Positions 28,873 through 37,593 of a stretch of 64,000 nt of DNA are shown one piece after another (position 1 is the stretch's first letter; every line of letters begins with the position of its first letter). Position numbers and translations under genes: made by a program. This stretch comes from Rhodobacter xanthinilyticus (GTDB taxonomy: Bacteria > Pseudomonadota > Alphaproteobacteria > Rhodobacterales > Rhodobacteraceae), in assembly GCF_001856665.1 (NCBI RefSeq), contig NZ_CP017781.1:1583501-1647500 (forward strand). The letters are read 5' to 3'. The notes beneath the pieces are model-generated. The model was not told the origin of the DNA, searched no databases, and saw only the letters and a list, made by a program, of their open reading frames with translations.

Positions 28873-29206
28873 CGGTGCCTGTCCTGAACCGGCTGTTGAG
28901 CCTCGAGGAGGCGCAGCGGGTGGCCGATGGCGCGGGGGGGCAGCGGCTCACCTGGGTCACGCTTGGCGAGCTCTGGGCGGAGGTTTCGCCCGGCACCGGC
29001 GTCGAGCGCGCGGGGGAGTTCGTGACGCTCGCCTCGGTGCCTTACAAGATCGTGGTGCGGGCGGCGCCGGTGGGCTCGCCGCGCCGGCCGCGGCCGGAGC
29101 AGCGGTTTCGCGAAGGGGGCGGGTGTTTCGCATCCTCGCGGTGGCCGAGGCCGACCGCAGCCAGCATTACCTGACCTGTTTTGCGCGTGAGGAGGTGGTG
29201 GCATGA
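28869..29206 (+). CDS. GTA gp7, head completion/stopper protein, with apparent frameshift
   Basis: The first frame encodes MTVPVLNRLLSLEEAQRVAD through VRAAPVGSPRRPRPEQRF, clearly a phage head-tail joining protein. It breaks at the G5 run 29115-29119. Adding one G joins it to RVFRILAVAEADRSQHYLTC and gives the expected 112 residues. Without it the protein would end in an unrelated tail at 29174. In RcGTA this protein closes the neck channel. Either a base-calling error or loss of function. Its end overlaps the g8 start. Confidence 0.85.
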
Positions 29207-29610
29207 GCTATGGCGTTGCGGCCGCGCTGCAGGCGGCGGTCTATCAGCAGATCTACACCGACCCCGCGATCGCGGCGCTGGTGGGGGATGCGATCTATGA
29301 CGCGGTGCCTCCGGGCACCACGCCGGCGACCTATGTCAGCCTCGGGCCGGAGGACGTTTCGGACGCTTCGGACCAGACCGGCGACGGAGCGGCGCATGAT
29401 TTCGTGGTCTCGGTGGTGACGAATGAGGCCGGGTTCCAGAGCGCCAAGGAGATCGCCGCGGCGATCTCGGATGCTTTGGTGGACGCGCCGCTCGTGCTCG
29501 CGCGGGGGCATCTCGTCGGGCTGTGGTTTCTCAAGGCGCGGGCGCGCCGGGTCGAGAAGGCCGACACCCGGCGGATCGACCTGACGTTTCGGGCGCGGGT
29601 CGAGGGCTGA
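29203..29610 (+). CDS. GTA gp8, tail terminator (DUF3168)
   Basis: 135 residues (MSYGVAAALQAAVYQQIYTD, LVGDAIYDAVPPGTTPATYVSLG, RRIDLTFRARVEG). DUF3168-type proteins cap the tail tube and join it to the neck. Coupled to g7 by an ATGA overlap. 87 bases without a gene follow before g9. Confidence 0.92.
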   Translation: MSYGVAAALQAAVYQQIYTDPAIAALVGDAIYDAVPPGTTPATYVSLGPEDVSDASDQTGDGAAHDFVVSVVTNEAGFQSAKEIAAAISDALVDAPLVLARGHLVGLWFLKARARRVEKADTRRIDLTFRARVEG

Positions 29611-29697
29611 GGCCCCGGCAGATTGCGAAAATACGACAATCAACACCGTCCGAGGCGGGCGGTTTGACCAAATTCCAGCACTTATCGGAGAATTGAC

Positions 29698-30111
29698 ATG
29701 GCGGCGCAGAACGGCAAGGACCTTCTGATCAAGCTCGACCTCACCGGGGGCGGGCAGTTTGAGACCATCGCGGGGCTGCGTGCGACGCGCATCAGCTTCA
29801 ACGCGGAGACGGTCGATGTGACCTCGCTCGAGAGCCAGGGCGGCTGGCGCGAGCTTCTGGGCGGCGCCGGCGTGCGTTCGGCCTCGATCTCTGGCTCGGG
29901 GGTGTTCAAGGACGCCTCGACCGACGAGCGCGCGCGGCAGATCTTCTTTGACGGGGAAGTGCCCGAGTTTCAGGTGATCATCCCCGATTTCGGCATCGTG
30001 CAGGGGCCGTTCATGATCACTGCGGTCGAATATGCGGGCTCGCATAACGGCGAGGCGACCTATGAGCTGAGCATGGCCTCGGCCGGTGTTCTGACCTTCA
30101 CGGCGCTCTGA
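29698..30111 (+). CDS. GTA gp9, major tail tube protein (TP901-1 family)
   Basis: 137 residues: MAAQNGKDLLIKLDLTGGGQ, GLRATRISFNAETVDVTSLE, SISGSGVFKDASTDE and a C-terminal YELSMASAGVLTFTAL. The TP901-1 major tail fold polymerises into the tail tube through which DNA passes. CGGAGAATTGAC precedes the ATG. Confidence 0.95.
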   Translation: MAAQNGKDLLIKLDLTGGGQFETIAGLRATRISFNAETVDVTSLESQGGWRELLGGAGVRSASISGSGVFKDASTDERARQIFFDGEVPEFQVIIPDFGIVQGPFMITAVEYAGSHNGEATYELSMASAGVLTFTAL

Positions 30112-30119
30112 GGTCGGCC

Positions 30120-30446
30120 ATGGCAAACCCTTGGGCGGGCGAGGTCGAGGTGTTTCTCGACGGGGAGCGGCATGTGGCGAAGCTGACGCTGGGCGCATTG
30201 GCCGAGCTCGAGGCGGCGCTCGAGGGGGGCTCGATGCTCGATCTCGTGCGGCGTTTCGAGGGCGGGGCGTTCTCGAGCCGCGATGTTCTGGCGCTGGTCG
30301 TGGCGGGGCTGCGGGGCGGCGGATGGCGCGGCACGGCGGCGGATTTGCGCACGGTCGAGATTGGCGGCGGGCCGGTGGGCGCGGCGCGGATCGCGGCGGA
30401 GCTGTTGGCGCGGGCCTTCACGGTGCCGCAGGGCGGCGGGTCATGA
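30120..30446 (+). CDS. GTA gp10, tail assembly chaperone-like
   Basis: 108 residues (MANPWAGEVEVFLDGERHVAKLTLGALAELEAAL to EAELLARAFTV-like end). Matches the GTA TAC family. By analogy with phage chaperones encoded just before the tape measure, it should coat the tape measure during tail assembly. ATGA overlap with the next gene. Confidence 0.88.
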   Translation: MANPWAGEVEVFLDGERHVAKLTLGALAELEAALEGGSMLDLVRRFEGGAFSSRDVLALVVAGLRGGGWRGTAADLRTVEIGGGPVGAARIAAELLARAFTVPQGGGS

Positions 30447-30673
30447 GCTTGCCGCAGGCGCGCGGGCTCGACTGGCCCGGATTGATGCGGGTGGGCTTGC
30501 GCGGGCTCGGGCTGCGGCCGGCGGAGTTCTGGGCGCTGACGCCCGCTGAATTGGCGCTGATGCTCGGCGAGGTGGCGGGCTCGCCGCCTTTGACGCGCGC
30601 GCGGCTCGAGGAGCTGGCGGCGCGATGGCCCGACCGGCCGGCGGCGGCGGGCGGCACAGATGGGAAAGGATGA
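30443..30673 (+). CDS. GTA g10.1 product, tail assembly chaperone (Phage_TAC_2-like)
   Basis: 76 residues (MSLPQARGLDWPGLMRVGLR, LGLRPAEFWALTPAELALML). The FWALTPAEL motif is typical of the small second chaperone of GTAs and lambdoid phages, where it is often made by frameshift from the first. Here it has its own ATG overlapping the g10 stop. It precedes g11 by 3 bases. Confidence 0.88.
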   Translation: MSLPQARGLDWPGLMRVGLRGLGLRPAEFWALTPAELALMLGEVAGSPPLTRARLEELAARWPDRPAAAGGTDGKG

Positions 30674-30676
30674 GCG

Positions 30677-31339
30677 ATGGCTGAGGTCGACGGGCTGGAC
30701 GGTTTCACCCAGCAGACGGCGGCGCTCGAGAAGAACCTCGGCGGGGCCGAGGCGATGGCGGGCGCTTTCAACGAGGAACTCGGGCGGATGCGCGAGGGGA
30801 TGTTGTTCACCGGGCGCGAGGTGAACACGCTCACGGCGAGCATCGGGCGGGGGCTGCGCAACGCCTTCGACGGGCTGATCTTCGAGGGGATGAAGCTCGA
30901 GGATGCGCTCAAGAGCGTGGCGCAGACGATGGTCGACAGCGTTTATGCGGTGGCGATGAAGCCGGTGCAGAACGCTTTTGGCGGGGCGATCGCGACGACG
31001 ATGAGCGATTTTCTCGGCGGCATGTTGCCGTTTGCGAAGGGCGGCGCCTTTGCGCAGGGCAAGGTGATGCCCTTTGCCAAGGGGGGCGTGGTGAGCTCGC
31101 CCACCAATTTCCCGATGCGCGGCGCGACCGGGCTGATGGGCGAGGCGGGGCCGGAGGCGATCATGCCGCTGACGCGCACCGCCGATGGGCGGCTCGGGGT
31201 GCAGTCGAATGGCGGCGGGCGGACGGTCAATGTGGTGATGAACATCACCACACCCGATACCGCCGGCTTTGCGCGCAGCCAAAGCCAGATCGCCGCGCAG
31301 ATCAACCGCGTTCTGGCGCGCGGCAATCGCAATAGCTGA
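30677..31339 (+). CDS. GTA gp11, short tape measure protein
   Basis: 220 residues, far shorter than phage tape measures but equal in size to the RcGTA protein with its short tail. The N-terminal helical region is FTQQTAALEKNLGGAEAMAG. A conserved core LEDALKSVAQTMVDSVYAVAMKPVQN and the Gly-rich MLPFAKGGAFAQGK, GATGLMGEAGPEAIMPL end are typical of tape-measure C-termini. Confidence 0.94.
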   Translation: MAEVDGLDGFTQQTAALEKNLGGAEAMAGAFNEELGRMREGMLFTGREVNTLTASIGRGLRNAFDGLIFEGMKLEDALKSVAQTMVDSVYAVAMKPVQNAFGGAIATTMSDFLGGMLPFAKGGAFAQGKVMPFAKGGVVSSPTNFPMRGATGLMGEAGPEAIMPLTRTADGRLGVQSNGGGRTVNVVMNITTPDTAGFARSQSQIAAQINRVLARGNRNS

Positions 31340-31348
31340 GGTAGGACA

Positions 31349-31981
31349 ATGGCTTTTCATGAAGTTCGCTTTCCGGCCAATCTGAGCTTTGGCTCGGTCG
31401 GCGGGCCGGAGCGGCGCACCGATATCGTTACGCTTGCGAGCGGCTTCGAGGAGCGCAACACGCCCTGGGCGCATTCGCGCCGGCATTATGACGCGGGGGT
31501 TGGCCTGCGCTCGCTCGACGATGTCGAGCGGTTGATCGCGTTTTTCGAGGCGCGGGGCGGGCAGTTGCACGGGTTTCGCTGGAAGGATTGGGCCGATTAC
31601 AAGAGCTGCCCCTCCTCGAAGAGCCCGGATTATGAAGACCAGGTGATCGGCACGGGCGACGGGGTGACGACGCAGTTTCAGCTCGCCAAGACCTATGTTT
31701 CGGGCGCGCAGAGTTATACGCGGCCGATCGTGAAGCCGGTGTCGGGCACCGTTCTGGTGGGGTTGCAGGGCGACCATCAGGCGGAATCGGTGCATTTTTC
31801 GGTGAATTTCGAGACCGGGGTGATCAGTTTTGTCGATGCGCCGCCGATGGGCGCGCGGGTGACGGCGGGGTTCGAGTTCGATGTGCCGGTGCGGTTTGAC
31901 ACCGACCGGATCCAGGTCTCGGTGCAATCGTTCCAGGCAGGGGATCTGCCGCAGGTGCCGGTTGTGGAGGTGCGGGTCTGA
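31349..31981 (+). CDS. GTA gp12, distal tail protein (DUF2460)
   Basis: 210 residues: MAFHEVRFPANLSFGSVGGPE, SRRHYDAGVGLRSLDDVERL, GFRWKDWADYKSC and GARVTAGFEFDVPVRFDTD. The DUF2460 family forms the distal tail ring that starts the baseplate. TGA overlaps the ATG of g13. Confidence 0.95.
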   Translation: MAFHEVRFPANLSFGSVGGPERRTDIVTLASGFEERNTPWAHSRRHYDAGVGLRSLDDVERLIAFFEARGGQLHGFRWKDWADYKSCPSSKSPDYEDQVIGTGDGVTTQFQLAKTYVSGAQSYTRPIVKPVSGTVLVGLQGDHQAESVHFSVNFETGVISFVDAPPMGARVTAGFEFDVPVRFDTDRIQVSVQSFQAGDLPQVPVVEVRV

Positions 31982-32871
31982 TGGGCTATTCGGAGGCATT
32001 CAAGGCGCATCTGGCGAGCGGATGCACGACGCTGGCGCGGGCCTGGGCGATCACGCGCACCGATGGGGTGGAGCTCGGTTTCACCGATCATGATGTGGCG
32101 CTGACGTTCGAGGGGCTGCGGTTTGCGCCCGAGAGCGGGATGACGGCGCGGGCGGTGGCGCAAAACACCGGGCTTGCGGTCGACAATACCGAGAGTTTCG
32201 GGGCGCTGAGCTCGGAGGCGATCAACGAGGCGGATATTCTTGCCGGGCGCTATGACGGCGCCGAGGTGCGGGCCTGGATCGTGAACTGGGCCGATGTGAG
32301 CCAGCGCGAGATGGTGTTTCGCGGCTCGGTGGGCGAGATCACGCGCGCGGGCGGGGCGTTCACGGCGGAGCTGCGCGGGCTGACGGAGGCTTTGGGGGCG
32401 CAGAACGGGCGGGTCTATCATCCGCGCTGTTCGGCGGTTCTGGGGGACGGGCAGTGCCGGTTCAACCTCGACAAGCCCGGCTATGCGATCGAGCTCGCGG
32501 CCGAGGAGGTCGAGGGGGCGGTGGTGTTCCGCTTTGCCGAGGTCGACGGGTTCGAGGATCGGTGGTTCGAGAAGGGGCGGCTGAAGGTTCTGACCGGGGC
32601 GGCGGCGGGTCTTGTCGGCCTGATCAAGAACGATCGGGTTGCGGGGACGGGCGAGCGGGTGGTGGAGCTGTGGCAGCGGCTGGGCGCGGAGATTGCCGTG
32701 GGCGATCTGGTGCGGCTCGAGGCGGGTTGCGACCGGCGGGCCGAGACCTGTCGGCTCAAATTCCAGAATTTCCTGAATTTCCGCGGGTTTCCGCATTTGC
32801 CGGGCGAGGATTGGCTGATCAGCTATCCGGTCAGTTCGGGCACCAATGACGGGGGGAGCCTGTTCTCATGA
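31981..32871 (+). CDS. GTA gp13, baseplate hub protein (DUF2163)
   Basis: 296 residues. DUF2163 with the C-terminal BR0599-like domain: FTDHDVALTFEGLRF, Cys-containing VYHPRCSAVLGDGQCRFNLD and CDRRAETCRLKFQNFLNFRGFP. The four Cys may hold a metal or iron-sulfur centre, as proposed for the hub of RcGTA. Coupled to both neighbours by overlaps. Confidence 0.95.
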   Translation: MGYSEAFKAHLASGCTTLARAWAITRTDGVELGFTDHDVALTFEGLRFAPESGMTARAVAQNTGLAVDNTESFGALSSEAINEADILAGRYDGAEVRAWIVNWADVSQREMVFRGSVGEITRAGGAFTAELRGLTEALGAQNGRVYHPRCSAVLGDGQCRFNLDKPGYAIELAAEEVEGAVVFRFAEVDGFEDRWFEKGRLKVLTGAAAGLVGLIKNDRVAGTGERVVELWQRLGAEIAVGDLVRLEAGCDRRAETCRLKFQNFLNFRGFPHLPGEDWLISYPVSSGTNDGGSLFS

Positions 32872-33317
32872 GGGGCGAGGAGACGGCGGGCGCGCGCGCG
32901 GTGGCGATTGCGCGCGACTGGCTCGGCACGCCTTATCAGCATCAGGCCTCGGTGCGGGGTGCGGGCACGGATTGTCTGGGCCTGTTGCGCGGCATTTGGC
33001 GGGGGCTTTACGGGGCCGAGCCCGAGGTGATCCCGGCTTATACGTCGGATTGGTCGGAGCCCGCGCGCGAGGAGCTGCTCTGGGCGGCGGCGGCGCGGCA
33101 TCTGGTGGTGGCCGGGGCGGAAGCGCCGGGGCAGGTTCTGTTGTTTCGGATGCGCGACGGGGCGGTCGCGAAGCATCTGGGCATTTTGGCGCGGGTCGGG
33201 GCCGAGGCGAGCTTCATCCATGCCTATACCGGCCACGGGGTCGTGGAGAGCCCGCTCTCCGAGCCGTGGCGGCGCCGTATCGTGGCGCGATTTCAATTTC
33301 CGGAAGGAGCCAGGTGA
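32868..33317 (+). CDS. GTA gp14, NlpC/P60 peptidoglycan peptidase
   Basis: 149 residues. Catalytic Cys in GAGTDCLGLLRGIWR, His in AKHLGILAR and the third polar residue region FIHAYTGHGVVES. A cysteine endopeptidase carried in the tail tip to open a path through peptidoglycan during DNA entry. It overlaps g13 by 4 bases and abuts g15. Confidence 0.95.
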   Translation: MRGEETAGARAVAIARDWLGTPYQHQASVRGAGTDCLGLLRGIWRGLYGAEPEVIPAYTSDWSEPAREELLWAAAARHLVVAGAEAPGQVLLFRMRDGAVAKHLGILARVGAEASFIHAYTGHGVVESPLSEPWRRRIVARFQFPEGAR

Positions 33318-36300
33318 ATGGCGACGATTTTGCTTTCGGCGGCGGGGGCCGCTATCGGCGGCGGCTTCGGCGGCACGGTTCTGGGGCTTTCGGGCGCGGT
33401 GATCGGGCGCGCGGTGGGCGCGGCGCTCGGGCGGGCGATCGACCAGAAGCTCCTGGGCGTGGGCTCGCAATCGGTGGAGACCGGCAAGGTCGACCGGCTG
33501 CGGCTCTCGAGCGCGTCGGAGGGCGAGGCGGTGGGCCGGCTCTGGGGGCGGATGCGGATGGCCGGGCAGGTGATCTGGGCCACGCGGTTCTTCGAGACGC
33601 AGACGGTGCAGAAGAGCGGCAAGGGCACGCCGAAGGTCACCACGACGAGCTACAGCTATTCGGTGAGTCTCGCGCTCGCGCTGTGCGAGGGGGAGATCCT
33701 GCGCGTGGGCCGGGTCTGGGCGGACGGGATCGAGATCGACAAGTCGCGTCTGACGATGCGGGTCTATGCGGGGACCGAGGATCAGGTGCCGGACCCGAAG
33801 ATCGTGGCGGTCGAGGGGGAGGCGCCGGCCTATCGCGGGATTGCCTATGTTGTGATCGAGGATCTGCCGCTCGAGCCTTACGGCAACCGGGTGCCGCAGT
33901 TTACCTTTGAGGTGATGCGCGCGGCGCAGGGGGCGTTGGTCGACGAGGTTCCCGATCTTGTGCGGGGCATTCAGGCGGTGGCGCTGATCCCGGGCACGGG
34001 GGATTATGCGCTGGCGACGACGCCGGTTTACACGAGCACCGGGGATGAGCTGACCGAGGGGACGACGGCGGTCAACGAGAATGCGCCCGGAGGCAAGACG
34101 GATTTTGCGCGCGCGCTCGAGACGCTGGGCGAGGAGCTGCCCAATTGCGGGGCGGTGTCGCTGGTGGTGAGCTGGTTTGGCGACGATCTGCGCTGTGGGG
34201 ACTGCACGGTGCGGCCGCGGGCCGATACGCTCGAGGCGGAGGGGACCAATATGGTCTGGCGCGTCTCGGGTGTGGATCGGGCGACGGCGGGGCAGGTGGC
34301 CTTGGACGATGGTGCGCCGGTTTATGGCGGCACGCCTGCGGACCAATCGGTGATCGAGGCGATCGTGGCGCTGCGCGCGGCGGGCAAGGCGGTGACCTTC
34401 TATCCGTTTATCTTGATGGATCAGATCGCCGGGAACGGCAAGACCGATCCCTGGAGCGGGGCGGATGATCAGCCGGCGCTGCCGTGGCGGGGGCGGATCA
34501 CGACCTCGATCGCGCCCGGGCGCGAGGGCACGCCCGACCGGACGGCGGCGGCCGAGGCGGAGGTTGCGGCGTTTTTCGGTGCGGCGCAGCCGGGGGATTT
34601 CTCGGCGGCGGCGGGGACGGTGGCCTATACGGGGCCTGCGGAATGGTCGATGCGGCGGTTCATCCTGCATTATGCGCATCTGTGTGCGCAGGCGGGCGGG
34701 GTCGAGGCGTTTTGCATCGGCACCGAGATGGTCGCGCTGACGCAGATCCGGGGCGCGGGGGACAGTTTCCCGGCGGTGGTGGCGCTGCGCCAGCTTGCGG
34801 CGGAGGTGAAGGCGATCCTCGGGCCGGGGTGCAAGGTCGGCTATGCGGCGGATTGGTCGGAGTATTTCGGCTATCAGACCGGGGAGGGGGATCGCTATTT
34901 TCACCTCGATCCGCTCTGGGCGGACCCGAATATCGATTTCGTGGGCATCGACAATTACATGCCGCTTTCGGATTGGCGCGCGGGGGAGGAGCATCTCGAT
35001 GCGGGCTGGGGCTCGATCTACAACCTCGATTATCTGATGGCGAATATCGCCGGGGGCGAGGGGTATGAGTGGTATTATGCCGCGCCCGAGCACCGCGATG
35101 CGCAAATCCGCACGCCGATCACCGACGAGGCTTATGGCGAGCCTTGGGTGTGGCGCTACAAGGACATTCGCGGCTGGTGGGAGAACGAGCATTTCGAGCG
35201 CATCGGCGGGGTGCGTGCGGGGGCGCCCACGGCCTGGGAGCCGGGGATGAAGCCGATCTGGTTCACCGAGATGGGCTGTGCGGCGATCGACAAGGGCACC
35301 AACCAGCCCAACAAGTTCCTCGACCCGAAGAGCTCGGAATCGAGCCTGCCTTATTATTCGGATGGGCGGCGCGACGAGTTGGTGCAGATGCAATATCTGC
35401 GCGCGATGGTGGGCTATTGGGGGGATGCGGCGAACAACCCGATCTCGGAGGTTTATGCCGGGCCGATGGTCGACATGAGCCGGGCCAATGTCTGGGCCTG
35501 GGATAGCCGGCCCTATCCGCAGTTTCCGGCGCTGGGCGCGCTTTGGGCGGATGCGGAGAATTATGCGCGCGGGCATTGGATCTCGGGGCGGGCGGTGTCG
35601 CAGCCGCTGGCCTCGGTGGTGGCGGAGATTTGCGGCACGGCCGGGCTCGAGGCGATCGACACGAGCGGGCTTTACGGGGTCGTGCGCGGCTATGCGGTGA
35701 CGAGTGCGGCCTCGGCGCGTTCGGCGTTGCAATCGCTGATGCTGGGCTATGGGTTCGAGGCGGTCGAGCGCGGCGGCAGGTTGGCGTTTCGGATGCGCGA
35801 CGGGCATGTCGATGCGCAGATCGAGGAGGGCGAGCTCGCGCTCGGAGAGGAGGACCAGACGGTCGAGGCGACGCGGGCACCCGAGGCGGAGATGGCCGGG
35901 CGGGTGCGGCTTGCCTATGTCGAGGCGGATGGTGATTTCGAGACGCGGGTTGTCGAGGCGGTGTTCCCGGATGAGACGGCGGGGGCGGCGGCGGGCTCGG
36001 AGCTCGAGATCGCGCTGACGCGGGCGCAGGCGCAGGAGATCGTCGAGCGGTGGCTTTCGGAGGCGCGGGTGGCGCGCGACGGGGTGCGGATGACGCTGGC
36101 GCCCTCGCGCAGCTATCTCGGGCCCGGCGATGTCGTGGCGCTCAAGCGCGCGGACGGGGTGCGGCGCTATCGGATCGACCGGGTCGAGCAGGCGGGCGCG
36201 GTGGCGGTCGAGGCTGTGCGGATCGAGCCGGGGCTTTATGAGCCCTCGGACGAGGCCGAGGCGCGGATCACGCTCAAGCCCTTTGCCGCGCCGGTGCCGG

Positions 36301-37226
36301 TGACGCCGGTGTTTCTCGATCTGCCTTTGCTGACCGGCAAGGAAGACCCCTATGCGCCGCATCTGGCGGTGACGGCGCGGCCCTGGCCGGGCTCGGTCGC
36401 GGTCTATTCGGCGAGCGAGGATGCGGGCTATACGCTCAACCGGCTGGTGGAGGCGCGCTCGGTGATCGGGCGGACGCTGACGCCGATGCTGGCGGCGCGG
36501 CCGGGCGTCTGGGACCGCGGGCCGGCGGTGCGGGTGAAGCTCGCGACGGGCGAGCTCGAGGCGGCGACGATGGCGCGGGTGCTCAATGGCGCGAATGTCA
36601 TGGCGATCGGCGATGGCAGTTCGGACAATTGGGAGATTTTCCAGTTTGCCGAGGCGACGCTTGTCGATGTGCGGACCTGGGATCTGAGCTTGCGGCTGCG
36701 CGGGCAGCTTGGCTCGGATGCGCTGATGCCGGCGGCCTGGCCGGTGGGCAGCACGGTGGTGTTGCTCGACGGATCGGCCGGGCAGATCGAGCTTGCGCCC
36801 TCGGCGCGGGGGCTTGCGCGGCATTACCGGATCGGCGCGGCGCAGCGGCCTTACGACGACCCTTCGTATCGGCACCGGGTGGAGGCGTTCTCGGGGATCG
36901 GGCTGCGCCCGCTCAGCCCCTGTCATCTGCGGGTGGCGGCGACGGGCGCGGGTTGGGATTTCTCCTGGGTGCGGCGCACGCGGATAGATGGGGACAGTTG
37001 GGACGGCTATGACGTGCCGCTTGGCGAGGCGCAGGAGCGCTATCTCGTGCGGGTCATGGACGGCACGGCGGTGCGGCGCGAGGTGCTCGTGGCCGAGCCC
37101 GGTTGGAGCTATTCGAGTGCGCAGGCGGCGGCCGATGGGGTCGCGGGCGGGTTTGCGCTCGCGGTGGCGCAGGTGTCGGATGTCTATGGCGCGGGGCTTT
37201 TTGCCTCGGTTGCGGTGGCGGTTTGA
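33318..37226 (+). CDS. GTA gp15, megatron host-adsorption/tail tip protein
   Basis: 1302 residues. A glycine-rich hydrophobic N-terminus (ILLSAAGAAIGGGFGGTVLG). A TIM-barrel-like domain in the middle with glycosidase-like segments (FCIGTEMVAL, KVGYAADWSEYFGY, IDFVGIDNYMPLSDW, PIWFTEMGCAAIDKG). A phage tail-3-like domain about 690-850, and a C-terminal receptor-facing region (RPYDDPSYRHRVEAFSGIGL). In RcGTA it is the largest baseplate protein and contacts the recipient capsule/surface. Intact, with no frameshift. Confidence 0.96.
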   Translation: MATILLSAAGAAIGGGFGGTVLGLSGAVIGRAVGAALGRAIDQKLLGVGSQSVETGKVDRLRLSSASEGEAVGRLWGRMRMAGQVIWATRFFETQTVQKSGKGTPKVTTTSYSYSVSLALALCEGEILRVGRVWADGIEIDKSRLTMRVYAGTEDQVPDPKIVAVEGEAPAYRGIAYVVIEDLPLEPYGNRVPQFTFEVMRAAQGALVDEVPDLVRGIQAVALIPGTGDYALATTPVYTSTGDELTEGTTAVNENAPGGKTDFARALETLGEELPNCGAVSLVVSWFGDDLRCGDCTVRPRADTLEAEGTNMVWRVSGVDRATAGQVALDDGAPVYGGTPADQSVIEAIVALRAAGKAVTFYPFILMDQIAGNGKTDPWSGADDQPALPWRGRITTSIAPGREGTPDRTAAAEAEVAAFFGAAQPGDFSAAAGTVAYTGPAEWSMRRFILHYAHLCAQAGGVEAFCIGTEMVALTQIRGAGDSFPAVVALRQLAAEVKAILGPGCKVGYAADWSEYFGYQTGEGDRYFHLDPLWADPNIDFVGIDNYMPLSDWRAGEEHLDAGWGSIYNLDYLMANIAGGEGYEWYYAAPEHRDAQIRTPITDEAYGEPWVWRYKDIRGWWENEHFERIGGVRAGAPTAWEPGMKPIWFTEMGCAAIDKGTNQPNKFLDPKSSESSLPYYSDGRRDELVQMQYLRAMVGYWGDAANNPISEVYAGPMVDMSRANVWAWDSRPYPQFPALGALWADAENYARGHWISGRAVSQPLASVVAEICGTAGLEAIDTSGLYGVVRGYAVTSAASARSALQSLMLGYGFEAVERGGRLAFRMRDGHVDAQIEEGELALGEEDQTVEATRAPEAEMAGRVRLAYVEADGDFETRVVEAVFPDETAGAAAGSELEIALTRAQAQEIVERWLSEARVARDGVRMTLAPSRSYLGPGDVVALKRADGVRRYRIDRVEQAGAVAVEAVRIEPGLYEPSDEAEARITLKPFAAPVPVTPVFLDLPLLTGKEDPYAPHLAVTARPWPGSVAVYSASEDAGYTLNRLVEARSVIGRTLTPMLAARPGVWDRGPAVRVKLATGELEAATMARVLNGANVMAIGDGSSDNWEIFQFAEATLVDVRTWDLSLRLRGQLGSDALMPAAWPVGSTVVLLDGSAGQIELAPSARGLARHYRIGAAQRPYDDPSYRHRVEAFSGIGLRPLSPCHLRVAATGAGWDFSWVRRTRIDGDSWDGYDVPLGEAQERYLVRVMDGTAVRREVLVAEPGWSYSSAQAAADGVAGGFALAVAQVSDVYGAGLFASVAVAV

Positions 37227-37228
37227 CC

Positions 37229-37513
37229 ATGCGCCCGATCTTGCAGGGCGATCTGATCATGGCGGCGCGGGCGGTCTTGCCGCTCGCGCCGTCGGCGCGT
37301 TTCGGGGCGGTGCGGCGGATGCTCGAGGAGGCGCATTGCGCCGACCGGATCCGCAAGCGGCTTGGCCGTAGCCATCCGCTTTGGGGCAATGGCGCGCTGA
37401 TCGATCGCGCGATGCGGGCGCCGCTTTACCGCGGGAGCCTCTTCGGGCCGGAGTATCTTCAGGCCTTGGCGTTGGTCTTGGCGGTCATCGCCGAATGGCG
37501 GGCGCGCGTTTAG
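37229..37513 (+). CDS. Small conserved GTA-adjacent protein (DUF7742-like)
   Basis: 94 residues, starting two bases after the g15 stop (MRPILQGDLIMAARAVLPLA). The segments FGAVRRMLEEAHCADRIRKR, LGRSHPLWGNGALIDRAM and YLQALALVLAVIAEWRARV are not low complexity, and the gene is tightly coupled to g15. It is therefore likely part of the GTA transcript. The family name is from memory. No function is known. Confidence 0.75.
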   Translation: MRPILQGDLIMAARAVLPLAPSARFGAVRRMLEEAHCADRIRKRLGRSHPLWGNGALIDRAMRAPLYRGSLFGPEYLQALALVLAVIAEWRARV

Positions 37514-37593
37514 CTCTTTTCGCGCCCGCGCCCTTCCCCTATTCCGATGCGCGCCTATGTGATAGGCTCGCACCGTGAAGAAGGAGCTCTGTC

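Noticed and set aside
32823-36926. A 1367-codon open frame antisense to GTA g14-g15
   Set aside because: Same cause. The product is Arg/Pro/His-rich without domain signatures.
23116-37513. Ordinary prophage
   Set aside because: No integrase, repressor, replication, lysis or attachment site. Gene order and the short tape measure fit the GTA cluster, as does the neighbouring cysE.
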